From: Mesorhizobium sophorae
GTDB lineage: Bacteria > Pseudomonadota > Alphaproteobacteria > Rhizobiales > Rhizobiaceae
DNA: 64,000 bases
Direction: 5' to 3'
Assembly: GCF_002270415.1 (NCBI RefSeq)
Contig: NZ_NNRI01000021.1
Span: 124,001-188,000 of the forward strand
Part shown: piece after piece, positions 34,662 to 42,805 of the stretch
How positions within the stretch are numbered: position 1 is the stretch's first letter
How the letters are laid out: the number at the start of each line of letters is the position of its first letter
The notes under the pieces: model-generated
Databases searched by the model: none
Told to the model about the DNA's origin: nothing
The model's input: the letters and a program-made list of their open reading frames with translations, nothing else
Made by a program: the position numbers and the translations under genes

Positions 34662-35099
34662 TCAGCCGCCACCACGAGGCGGACGCCGCAGCGGCACGAC
34701 TCTGGCGTCAACGGATCGTGCCAGCTCGTCCTGCAGACCGTCGATCACGGCATCGCGCTCGGCGACCTGCAATGTCAGCACCTGGATATGCTGCGCGAGC
34801 GTGCGGGCGAGCGCCCGCAGCTCGGCCATCTCGGCACCGCGCACGGCGCGCAGCTCCGCTTCGAGAGCGCGGACGCGTTCCTTGAGGGCGCTGGGCGACG
34901 ATCGTCGCTGGCGGACCTCGGCGGTCCGGAACTCGATGAGAAGATCACCGGCCCGGTTCGCCGTCGCCCGGCTGATGCCGGCCTCGCGTGCCAGATTGGC
35001 GATGGTCAGCGCCCCGTCGGTGCGCTCGGGGCGGCCGTCGAGAAGCCGCGCCATGGCCGCCCTCAACGCGGCTTCGCTCTTCGGCCCGAGCGCTGTCAT
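34662..35099 (-). CDS. ginD: Small HTH/coiled-coil protein of the recombinase operon (GinD-like)
   Basis: 145 residues: MTALGPKSEAALRAAMARLL... GALTIANLAREAGISRATAN is a helix-turn-helix, followed by a long heptad-patterned helix (LKERVRALEAELRAVRGAEM...). The ATG overlaps the ginC stop (ATGA). Tn554 TnpC and the fourth gene of GInt elements have the same layout and are thought to help or direct the recombinases. Confidence 0.75.
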   Translation of the reverse strand: MTALGPKSEAALRAAMARLLDGRPERTDGALTIANLAREAGISRATANRAGDLLIEFRTAEVRQRRSSPSALKERVRALEAELRAVRGAEMAELRALARTLAQHIQVLTLQVAERDAVIDGLQDELARSVDARVVPLRRPPRGGG

Positions 35100-37258
35100 G
35101 CGTCACCCTCCAGGAGGGGTGCTACCAGTCGGCGCTTCCGCTCATTGTCCTTAAGGATTGCCGTGCGCTGCAGCTGCGACAGGCGCCGGTCGGAAAGGAG
35201 CGCTTCGCCCTCGGCGATCGAAGTCTGCCAAGGCCCGAGGTGCCGGACGGTCAGACAGGCGTTGGGACAGCGGTCCGGGCTGCATCGCGACAAGGCCGGC
35301 GCCGTTCGTTCGGAGTCCGACACGCCGGTGAGGCAAAGCGCGGTCGCCGCTTCGAAGAGACAGTCGTTGAGGAAGCCGACATGCAGCGTCCGCCCGAGAT
35401 GGGCAAGCATGGTGCGCAGCCGCTTGCGGTCCATCATCCGGCCGGGGAGATCGCCTAGTTCGCCCTCAACGCGGACGAACTCCCGTCGCAATCGGGCCGC
35501 ACCCGGTCCGGCCGGACCTTCCTGGCGAAGGAACGCCTCGTAATGGGCGACGATATCGTCGAGCTGGCCGAGCGCGCGCTCGCGCTCGACAGCGAGCCGG
35601 AAATCGGCCTGGCTCGATCCGGCATAGCCCTCGAACATGGCGACGGAGGCGTGCTTGTACTGGATCTTGCCGGCGACCGTACCGAACGGCCGGTTGGCGA
35701 TGTACCAGGCGACCGTGCGGCGCAATTGCCGCGTCGTGAACTTCCAGGGCTCGTCACCAATGCGCGGGATGGCCGGCCCGTCTTGCGCATGCGCATCGAC
35801 ACCGTCGCGGAAAAGATTGAGCGTCGGCGCCGCACCTATGCCGAGATGATCGGCGCTCCAGGGCCAGTCCTTCAGGGTCACCCACAGGGACGAGAGCCCC
35901 TTCTCCTTGCGGTTGCGTGCCGAGAGCACTTCCATGACTTCCACGGCGCGGGCTACCGGCTCGATCGTGATCCAGTCGGCCGTTACGCCGCGCGGACCAT
36001 GGCGCTTGTAGACGGTGCTGCGCACCCGATAGCGTTCGACCAGGCCGTCGGCGCTTCGCACCAGCGACACGCAGCCCGGCTGCATGGCCTGAACCTCGCT
36101 GTCGCGCATGCCCGTGAGATAGGCGCAGACGAGATAGCAGGCGCCCTGCAGCATCCGCTCCTCGCGGGCGAGACTGAGGCTATCGAAGCGCTCGCGCCAT
36201 GGCAGGCGCGTGTCCGGATCGACCGAGATCGGCGTATCGAGACCACCGACCTCGGTCCCAAGTTCGGCGACCATCTCCTCGATCAGCCGCGCGGTCGGCT
36301 CGGACTGGCTGACGCGTCCGCTCTCCGGCGCGCCGGCGTGCAAGCGCATTAGATAGAGGTTGTAGGGCGGCAGCTCTTCGCCGGTCAGCGGATTGATCCG
36401 CCGCGCGGCGTTGGGCGCGCGCTCCCAGATCGGCACGCCTCGGCCGGCGGCTCGGCGCGCGTCGAGCCACTTCGCCACGCGGGCGCGATAGGTCTTGGCG
36501 ACGGCCCGTCCTGTGCGCGCATCCCGCGCCATCAGCCGGGCGCCACGAGCTTCGAGAGCGTCCAGTTCCGCCCGCGCGGCAAGGATATTGGATGCATAGA
36601 CCTCGACATACTTGAGCGCCCAGCGGAGCATGGCCCCGATGATCGGCTCGGGAATGCGCGGCGTGGCGTTCTCGGCCGGCGCCGGCGGCCGGCCGGCAAC
36701 GCGGTGCGCGGCGCGCCCGCGCCACGGCAGAAGGCCGATGCCGCCGCCGGTCAGCCACGGCGACAGGTGATGCATGTCGATCGGCACCTCGACATACTTG
36801 ACTGTCTCGTGAGGCGTTCTCCGGCCGCCATCGCGGGCATGCGCCAGATAGGCGTCGAGCAAAGCCTGATCGATCCGGCCGAGGTCGACTACGCCGAGCT
36901 GCGTGCACAGGAACGCAGCAAAGTGCTGGACGTAGCGCAGGAGCCGGATCGCCGAGGTCGCCCCACAAGGTGCGCGATATCCCGGCACATGGATGCGCAG
37001 GCGGGCGATCACGTATTCCTTCGCCAACCGCCGCGTGGCCGGATCGGCGATCCCTGCGAAGTTGAGCCGGTAATTGCTGTAGCGGGCGTTGACCCGGAAA
37101 ATGGCGGCGCTCAAATCCCAGTGATCGTCACCGAAGCGGGGAAGCTGCGCGCGGTCGGCATCGTCCCTGATCGGAATGCCGCTGAGCACCGGCTCGTCAT
37201 CCCGGTACATGGCCGAAGGCAGCGACGGCCGCGGCGAATGCTTGGCAGAGCCCGGCAT
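35096..37258 (-). CDS. ginC: Tyrosine recombinase 3 of the element (GinC-like)
   Basis: 720 residues. A long N-terminal region (SAM-like DNA-binding part, about 90-200) leads to a catalytic domain with LTGMRDSEVQAMQPG (catalytic Arg), FTTRQLRRTVAWYIANRPFG (the HxxR box here degenerate) and QYKHASVAMFEGYAG with the likely nucleophilic Tyr. A C-terminal Cys-containing extension (RCSPDRCPNACLTVRHLG) suggests metal binding. The ATG overlaps the ginB stop (TAATG). Likely acts with GinA and GinB in one recombination complex. Confidence 0.82.
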   Translation of the reverse strand: MPGSAKHSPRPSLPSAMYRDDEPVLSGIPIRDDADRAQLPRFGDDHWDLSAAIFRVNARYSNYRLNFAGIADPATRRLAKEYVIARLRIHVPGYRAPCGATSAIRLLRYVQHFAAFLCTQLGVVDLGRIDQALLDAYLAHARDGGRRTPHETVKYVEVPIDMHHLSPWLTGGGIGLLPWRGRAAHRVAGRPPAPAENATPRIPEPIIGAMLRWALKYVEVYASNILAARAELDALEARGARLMARDARTGRAVAKTYRARVAKWLDARRAAGRGVPIWERAPNAARRINPLTGEELPPYNLYLMRLHAGAPESGRVSQSEPTARLIEEMVAELGTEVGGLDTPISVDPDTRLPWRERFDSLSLAREERMLQGACYLVCAYLTGMRDSEVQAMQPGCVSLVRSADGLVERYRVRSTVYKRHGPRGVTADWITIEPVARAVEVMEVLSARNRKEKGLSSLWVTLKDWPWSADHLGIGAAPTLNLFRDGVDAHAQDGPAIPRIGDEPWKFTTRQLRRTVAWYIANRPFGTVAGKIQYKHASVAMFEGYAGSSQADFRLAVERERALGQLDDIVAHYEAFLRQEGPAGPGAARLRREFVRVEGELGDLPGRMMDRKRLRTMLAHLGRTLHVGFLNDCLFEAATALCLTGVSDSERTAPALSRCSPDRCPNACLTVRHLGPWQTSIAEGEALLSDRRLSQLQRTAILKDNERKRRLVAPLLEGDA

Positions 37259-39096
37259 TACGGCGCCCGCGCTTCGGGTGGCAGGTAGATGAGCGTCGGA
37301 TCCGAAGTTGCAATCCGGCGCGCCTCCTCGATCTCGACGTCTGCAAAGCGGGGAAGAATCTGATCAGCAATGCGCCCGTGAACCTTGGCGAACTTGGTGA
37401 TCCAGTCGGCTTCACTCAGCACCTGTCGCTGCGCCCGGATGAAGCCAAGGAAGGCCAGAAGCGCTGGTAGCTTGCGGGAGGTGATCACCGCATTGCTGCA
37501 TTCAAGGCAGCCCCAGAAAGGGGACGGACAGGCCTCCCCTTGCGCGCCGAACGGGCTCGCGTAGAAGCCCGAGCAACTGGCGAGCCAGACGTCCTGCTCG
37601 CTGCCGAGCAGCGCGTTTACCGCGGCGGCGCCTGCAATCGGAAGGCCGGTCGCCTGGTCGGGATCGGCCCGAACGGCCGCCTCCTCTTCCGACGATAGGA
37701 CGCAGGGGCGCATGGCGGCGTCGAGCGCATCGCTCATGGCGTCGGCAACGGTCGCCTCGTGCAGGTGGCGGAGCGCGGGGATATCGGCGTAGTGGTTCGC
37801 CGCGACCGCGACGGTGTGGCCGACGGCGAAGCGGTCGAGTTGGCCGCCCGTGCGCCGATACCATGCCGCCTTGTGGGTCTTGCGCAGGCGCGTCAGATTG
37901 AGACGAAGCGGCTGACCCTGTTCATCGGCGATGCCATGTCGCCTGACCCATGAAGCCGCAGTCTCCTTCATGCTCAACACGCGCGGGGTCAGTCGGCCCC
38001 AGGCGCAATGGACCCAGAGCGTGTCGGTGACGAGCCGGCTTCTTGCCGGCTCCGTCCATTGCAGCACCTTGCGCAGCAGGCCGCCCGGCGTCGAGGAACC
38101 GCCGTCGCGCACGCGTAGCCGCTTCCACTCGGCGCCGCGCGCACGCCGCTTGCAATACTCGATCTCGACATAGCCGCCTGCCGGGTTCTTCAGGCAGTCC
38201 GCGCGTAACTCCTTGATCGCTTCGATCTCGAGACCCGTGTCGAGCGAGATAAGCACGATGAGCGGCACGAGATCGGCGGCGATGAGATGCCGGCGGCCAT
38301 GCAGATCGTGGATGAGGCGGTCGTTCGGCAGGCCGCTCTCGCGGCGCAGCGTGTAGAGCCGCGTGAAGAGAGGATGCCGGTGCCCGATGACGCCTTCCGC
38401 ATCGATCAACGCCATGGCCGCTTCGTGAGCCGTTGCCAGAGCCTCGTTCCGATCAACAACGTCGACCGTCGGAATGCGATCGGCCTCGGCGAAGCGACGA
38501 ATGATGGCGGCGAGATCGGTGCGCGCAGCGGTCCGCAACGCCGTAGCGATGTAGTCGCCATAGGCATCGCGTGGACGGGCGCGCACGCCGGGCCGGTCGC
38601 TCGTGTACATCAGCCGCCGCGAGGCATCGGGCGGCAGGCGGCCGGGCTCCGCCGCCTCGGCGAGCCGGAGGAGGTTGAGCACCTTGCTCATCCGCTGCAG
38701 CCGGTGATTGGGATGGAGACCGCTCTCCTCCATCCAGGCATCGAAGCCGTCGATGCAAGCGGCGTTGACGTCGGAGAGACTGGCGACGCGCGGTCTGGTG
38801 GAATCGAGATAGCGCCAGAACGTCTTGAGCGCATTGGCATAGGCGGAGGCTGTCGAGATCGAGCCCGCTGGACCCCCGACCTGGCAGGCGCGCCAGAGCG
38901 CGCCTGCAAAAGTCCGGGCCAATGCGGTTCGACCGCTCAGCGTCATCAGGTCGATCGTGACGCTGCGATCCGCCAGTGTGACGGTGAAGCGGAGCGACGC
39001 GATCGCAGCACCGGCTTCGCCTTCCGGATCGGGCAACGCCTCGGGAAAGAGGGCACGGCGGCCCGGCCGCCGCACCGCCGCAGCTACCGTGGTCAT
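37258..39096 (-). CDS. ginB: Tyrosine recombinase 2 of the element (GinB-like)
   Basis: 612 residues. Catalytic domain contains ISLDTGLEIEAIKELRADCL, LTRLRKTHKAAWYRRTGGQL and FAVGHTVAVAANHYADIPAL with a Tyr nucleophile candidate; the C-terminus has a Cys cluster (CSGFYASPFGAQGEACPSPF then WGCLECSN) as in Tn554 TnpB-like proteins. Overlaps ginA upstream by 4 bp and ginC downstream. No frameshift, so the element's recombination machinery looks intact. Confidence 0.82.
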   Translation of the reverse strand: MTTVAAAVRRPGRRALFPEALPDPEGEAGAAIASLRFTVTLADRSVTIDLMTLSGRTALARTFAGALWRACQVGGPAGSISTASAYANALKTFWRYLDSTRPRVASLSDVNAACIDGFDAWMEESGLHPNHRLQRMSKVLNLLRLAEAAEPGRLPPDASRRLMYTSDRPGVRARPRDAYGDYIATALRTAARTDLAAIIRRFAEADRIPTVDVVDRNEALATAHEAAMALIDAEGVIGHRHPLFTRLYTLRRESGLPNDRLIHDLHGRRHLIAADLVPLIVLISLDTGLEIEAIKELRADCLKNPAGGYVEIEYCKRRARGAEWKRLRVRDGGSSTPGGLLRKVLQWTEPARSRLVTDTLWVHCAWGRLTPRVLSMKETAASWVRRHGIADEQGQPLRLNLTRLRKTHKAAWYRRTGGQLDRFAVGHTVAVAANHYADIPALRHLHEATVADAMSDALDAAMRPCVLSSEEEAAVRADPDQATGLPIAGAAAVNALLGSEQDVWLASCSGFYASPFGAQGEACPSPFWGCLECSNAVITSRKLPALLAFLGFIRAQRQVLSEADWITKFAKVHGRIADQILPRFADVEIEEARRIATSDPTLIYLPPEARAP

Positions 39097-40511
39097 TCCA
39101 CATCACCGGTCGTCTCTTCAGCCCAACGATCGGCCGCCGCATCGACCAGCTCCTGCGCTTCGGCAAGGCTGTCGAGATAAATGTAGGTGCTCGTCACACT
39201 AGCGTGCCCCAGGAGGTGCTGGAGCTTCTGCAACGGATCGCCGAGAATCCGTCGATAGGCCGCACCATGCCGATCCTGTGGATCGAACACCGCGCCGATC
39301 TGCTCGCGGATCAACATGGAAAGCATGCTGACAGCGAAGGTGTGCCGCAGGGTGTGCGGCGTCACGTCGAGATCAATACCGAAGCGGCGGCAGCGGGCGC
39401 AGGCCCGGCGGAAGGCGGCTTCCCAGGTGGCCGATGGCACAGGCTGGCCGCCTTCGGTGAGCCAGAGCAAGGCGTGCTGCGCCTTGCCAAGTGCGCCGAT
39501 CAGCACACGCCGGCGCTCGCCCGGCGTGAGCCGGTCGAGCCGGACGCGCTTGCCCGCCGCGTCGACAGCCTTCCCGGCATCCGGAGTCAACCACAGCGGA
39601 TCGGGCATCGAAAGCTCTGAGCGCGCGGACGTGATGGTGCGCTCGAGATCGACATAGTCGCCGATCAAGGTCAGCACGCGGCGGGGAATGCGAATGCGCC
39701 GCGGTCGTCCGCCCTTGGCGATCGGACCGGGAAGATCGAATGGAACGGAGCGCGATCCGGGCTCGGTCGAGCGCGGCAGCTCGGTCAGAAGCAGGCTGCC
39801 CGCCTCCGTCAGCCGCAGACCGGTGGTTACCAGAAGCTCGGCGAACAGCGCGTTCCGCTCACCATTGCGGCCGCGCCATGTCGGGTCCTCCGAGCCGTCG
39901 GGCAAGCGTCCGCGCAGCCCCACGTCGCGGAACAGGAGATAGCGGCCGAGGTCGATGTAGCGCATATCGTGCCGCCGCGCTGCGCGCTCGCGCGCCCGGT
40001 TCGTCTGGACGGCCAGCACGGCGCGCGTGCCCGCCGCCCTGCGAAGAGCGACGCCATAGCTGAAGGGTGATGCCGTGGTGATCGCTTCTTCGACGGCCCA
40101 GCGGTAGAGCTTATCAAGCGCTGCAACGCTCCGATTCCAGCTTGCCGCCGAAATGCGGAACGCGGCGTCCGACAGGCGCCGCGCCCGGTGAAAGGCAAGC
40201 ACGTCATGACGGTCCGCCTGCCAGACCGTCTTGCCGCCGCGCCGCTCGCCGAGAAAGCGCGCCCAGACGAGAATATCCCGGGCATAGGAGCGCCACGTGT
40301 TCGGCGACCGCGCGCCCACGCCCGGACAGGCGCGAAAGAACCGATTGAGGTTGGGATCGTAGCTGCCGTCATCCATCAGGATGAAGGGCATGCCGTCGAT
40401 CAGACCGGCGCGCTCGGCGATGTCGAGCGCGCCGGTCATGATGTTCACGGGGGAGCCGTCAACAGAAAGCGGGCGCGACAGAGCGCCAAGATCGGTAAAA
40501 TACAACTGCAC
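39093..40511 (-). CDS. ginA: Tyrosine recombinase 1 of the element (GinA-like)
   Basis: 472 residues from a GTG at 40511 (MQLYFTDLGALSRPLSVDGS). SAM-like N-terminal domain (NTWRSYARDILVWARFLGE) and a complete catalytic set: TTGLRLTEAGSLLL (Arg), VTPHTLRHTFAVSML (HxLRH), LLGHASVTSTYIYLDSL (HxxH/W region and Tyr). It is the most canonical of the three recombinases and first in the operon. About 260 bp with three perfect hairpins separate its start from the element end. Confidence 0.86.
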   Translation of the reverse strand: MQLYFTDLGALSRPLSVDGSPVNIMTGALDIAERAGLIDGMPFILMDDGSYDPNLNRFFRACPGVGARSPNTWRSYARDILVWARFLGERRGGKTVWQADRHDVLAFHRARRLSDAAFRISAASWNRSVAALDKLYRWAVEEAITTASPFSYGVALRRAAGTRAVLAVQTNRARERAARRHDMRYIDLGRYLLFRDVGLRGRLPDGSEDPTWRGRNGERNALFAELLVTTGLRLTEAGSLLLTELPRSTEPGSRSVPFDLPGPIAKGGRPRRIRIPRRVLTLIGDYVDLERTITSARSELSMPDPLWLTPDAGKAVDAAGKRVRLDRLTPGERRRVLIGALGKAQHALLWLTEGGQPVPSATWEAAFRRACARCRRFGIDLDVTPHTLRHTFAVSMLSMLIREQIGAVFDPQDRHGAAYRRILGDPLQKLQHLLGHASVTSTYIYLDSLAEAQELVDAAADRWAEETTGDVE

Positions 40512-40559
40512 GCACGTGACCTAAGCGGAGCGCCTACGGCGCAAGTTATTGTCTTGAAT

Positions 40560-40692
40560 GCGAGGGGTTCCCCTCGCGCTCTCCCGCTCGCCGCGTGGCA
40601 GGGGTGCAGGACTTCGCCTGCACCCCATGAACAGCTTGTCGTGCCGCCGCCGCGTCAAGCGTTGTCCTCGCTACGCTGCGGGAACGCTTGAC
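40560..40692. repeat. Three consecutive hairpins near the element end
   Basis: GCGAGGGGTTCCCCTCGC (40560-40577), GGGGTGCAGG/CCTGCACCCC with a 6-base loop (40601-40626), and GTCAAGCGTT/AACGCTTGAC (40654-40663 with 40683-40692). All lie between the ginA start and the right end. They may be recombinase accessory sites, a transcription stop against read-in from ardC, or structured leader RNA. Confidence 0.6.
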
Positions 40693-40776
40693 CCGGACGT
40701 CTGAAGAGCCTCACCGGAACAGTCGGTGGGGCCCCTCAATGCCTGATTCTGAGACAGGATTACAGAGTCAGGATAA

Positions 40777-41520
40777 GGCGACCAGTTCCTCGCGAGCATA
40801 GACCTTGGAGCCGAACGAGCCGGAGAGATCGCGGGCAAGGCGCGAGGGGTGGCCGGTCCAGTGGCCAAGCTCGTGAAAGCAGGTCCTGTAATAGTCGATC
40901 TGCTTGAAAAATGCCGGCTGCGGGGGGACCTGAATGCAGTCGCTACCGGGCATGTAGAAGGCGCGTTCGCCGCCGATGCGCAAATCGGCGCCGCTGGAGC
41001 GGATGAGCGCTTCGGCCTGCGGGATGATTTCGCGTTCGGGTAGCGGCTCGGCGGCGGCGCGAACATGCTCGGGCAGGCCGTCGCACTGAGCGACATTGAA
41101 GACGGTGAAGCGCTTGAGATAGGCAATTGCCCGCGGCTCCTCGCCATCGTCGCTGGCGCGTTCTTTTTCGTCTTTGGGAACAAAGCGGTCGGCATGCACG
41201 ATGGTCGTGCCGCGCTCGCCCTTGCGGACATTGCCGCCAAGGATCAGCGCCTGCCGGAAGGTCAGCCAGTTCTGGCAGGGATAGCCGCGCTCGATGACGG
41301 CGCCCCACAGGATCAGGATGTTGATGCCGGAATAGCAGCGCCCGGTGGCGGCGTTCTTGGGCAGGCCGAGCCCGGCATTGGCCCTGCCCCAAGGCTTGAC
41401 CCATGGCACGGTGCCGCGTTCCAGCTCGGCGACAATGCGGTCGGTGATCTCCTGATAAAGGCTGGCGGCCGGGCGCCCGCCTGCCCTTGCGTTGGCGCAA
41501 CGCTTACTGTTTGCACGCAT
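40777..41520 (-). pseudogene. ardC: 5' part of the split ICE ardC gene
   Basis: 248 codons from ATG 41520: ITDRIVAELERGTVPWVKPW, NAATGRCYSGINILILWGAV, TIVHADRFVPKDEKE and the protease-like TCFHELGHWTGHPSRLARDL (HELGH). Coding is lost right after YAREELVA, where the inserted element begins; the open frame runs two codons into the element and stops. With 33156-33362 it would give a normal ArdC of about 316 residues. The truncated product keeps HExxH but lacks the downstream Glu-containing helix. Confidence 0.9.
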
Positions 41521-41929
41521 CGTTTTATCCTCCGCTCTTCAATCGCACACCTTTCCCCGGAAGCGGGGTGGGCGGCGAAACGCGACCGGAAAGGCCCGCC
41601 GTCGGAGGCGAACCGCATCCGAAGGACCGGAACGAAGTGGAGGACCCGGAGCGACAGCAAAGGGTTGCGGATTGCCGCGGCGGGCCTAGAAGGGAGTGCC
41701 GCCCACCCGCGCCGCCGGGAAAGGCAGCTAACCCAATGCCGCGCCGGCCAAAGGACGGCGACCATCGGCAGCCGCAAGGCTGCTTTTGCGCCAGGGGGCG
41801 AAGCCGGATGGCCGAGACCGCCTGAGCCTGCCGAAGAAAAGCGGGCTCGGTTCACGAGCACCCGGTGCGCGCCAAAGGCGCGCTGGCGCCCAGGTTTGGG
41901 AGATCAAGTCGCCAAGCTCAAACCCTATT
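41521..41929 (-). other. Leader region upstream of ardC
   Basis: No gene supported. It contains AGGCCCGCCG (41592-41601) and its exact inverse CGGCGGGCCT (41678-41687) around a 76-bp spacer, so the ardC transcript leader may be structured. The rest is GC-rich with low-quality frames on both strands. Confidence 0.4.
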
Positions 41930-42150
41930 TCTTCGACGGCCTGATCAAATCGCAGGGATCAAAGCGATCGCCAATCGCCCCAGCACATTCACGCTGGCGC
42001 GTTCGATCGCGCCCACCTAGCGCATGATCAAGCTCAGCGCGCGCCGCCAGTTCCTCTTGCGTCAAGTACTGCTCGTGACCGCGAGGAAAAATGGACGGCC
42101 GAGACCGCCTGGGGCCGGCAAAGCAGATCGGGCTCGGTCCGCGAGAACCC
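41930..42150 (-). pseudogene. Remnant of an XRE-family regulator
   Basis: The minus strand reads LTQEELAARAELD (HTH start) and, after a shift, VGAIERASVNVLGRLAIAL and then DPCDLIRPSKK, the normal order for a small XRE repressor broken by at least two frameshifts. The upstream half (about 42034-42150) is repeated near 52618-52740. Confidence 0.5.
42034..42150. repeat. Dispersed repeat, copy 1 (copy 2 near 52618-52740)
   Basis: The stretches from CTCAGCGCGCGC through GCCAGTTCCTCTTGCGTCA and GGCCGAGACCGCC to AGCAGATCGGGCTCGGTCC are shared between the two places with about 10-15 percent differences. Both copies lie next to small XRE genes (42241-42456; 52825-53070), suggesting duplication of a regulator neighbourhood. 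Confidence 0.6.
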
Positions 42151-42240
42151 TTGCGCGCCAGGCTCGGAACGATTTGCAACAGGATCATCGGGAAGCAGAT
42201 CCTGTAGTGCCGGACCCGCCCGACCCCTTGTTGAACAACT

Positions 42241-42456
42241 CTATTCCGATCGAGGATCCAGCAAGGCTGCCGGATCAACCTCAAGCACCTTGGCGAGCTT
42301 CTGGACCATATCGATACTGGCACCGTAAACGCCGCGTTCCTGGGCGCTGATGTAGGTGCGGTCGACGCCGGCCTCATGCGCCAGCGCCTCCTGGGACAGT
42401 TTCTTTTTGTGTCGGTGCCGGCGAAGATTGCGGGCAAAGACCTTTCGAATCTCAAT
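42241..42456 (-). CDS. Small XRE-family regulator without a canonical start
   Basis: About 71 residues: IRKVFARNLRRHRHKKKLSQ, EALAHEAGVDRTYISAQERG, DMVQKLAKVLEVDPAALLDP. A full XRE helix-turn-helix is present. The frame, however, has no ATG, GTG or TTG between the upstream in-frame TAA and the HTH; ATT at 42454-42456 is the only plausible start. An ATG frame upstream (MLDKKLASHALRFE) would join with a one-base shift, so it may be a frameshifted gene. Related to but not identical with qseC at 52825-53070. Confidence 0.5.
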   Translation of the reverse strand: MEIRKVFARNLRRHRHKKKLSQEALAHEAGVDRTYISAQERGVYGASIDMVQKLAKVLEVDPAALLDPRSE

Positions 42457-42805
42457 GCATGAGAGGCCAGCTTCTTATCGAGCATTTCACCACGGAGTAT
42501 TCTCGACAAAGCGGCGGAGTCACGGGAGAGATTACAAAATGCAAAGGCTAGATTAAATGATCGCGGAGAAGCTGGATGCCGACTACATCGAAGTTCATGG
42601 AGCAGCTGGGACAACGGGGCGAACCCGAGACGTCGTTCGGGTGTCGTCAGGCTCTCCGGTCTGGCTGAGCCTCAGCTTTCTTCATGGCGCAAATACTCCT
42701 GGGAGGGCTGCTTGGGTTCTCGTTCACTTTGTATGAAATACTGGGGCGAGCATGCTCCTGGGTTCTTATCCGCGTCGGGAGCGGGAAACTCATTAACGGG
42801 ATTTA
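42457..42805. other. Spacer between XRE gene and the giant effector gene
   Basis: About 350 bp. The minus-strand side just after the effector stop (42806) has no clear stem plus T-run. No coding frame with support on either strand; nothing else recognised. Confidence 0.45.

Larger units (their letters stand above)
33369..40776 (-). mobile_element. GInt-type element with three tyrosine recombinases, inserted in ardC
   Basis: 7408 bp. Left end TTATCTGAAC..., right end (inverted) TTATCCTGAC..., each with CTGTCTCAG about 17-19 bases in; another TGAGACAG lies at 33454-33461. GGCGAC flanks both sides (33363-33368 and 40777-40782). Contents on the minus strand: ginA, ginB, ginC (tyrosine recombinases, overlapping), ginD and a cargo ardC. 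The gene set matches GInt elements (genomic islands with three integrases). Because the host gene is restored exactly by removing the unit plus one hexamer, the boundaries are unusually certain. Confidence 0.85.

Noticed and set aside
33363..40782. Reading the two ardC pieces as two separate genes
   Set aside because: They join in frame across the hexamer and together give one normal-length ArdC; each alone lacks essential parts.
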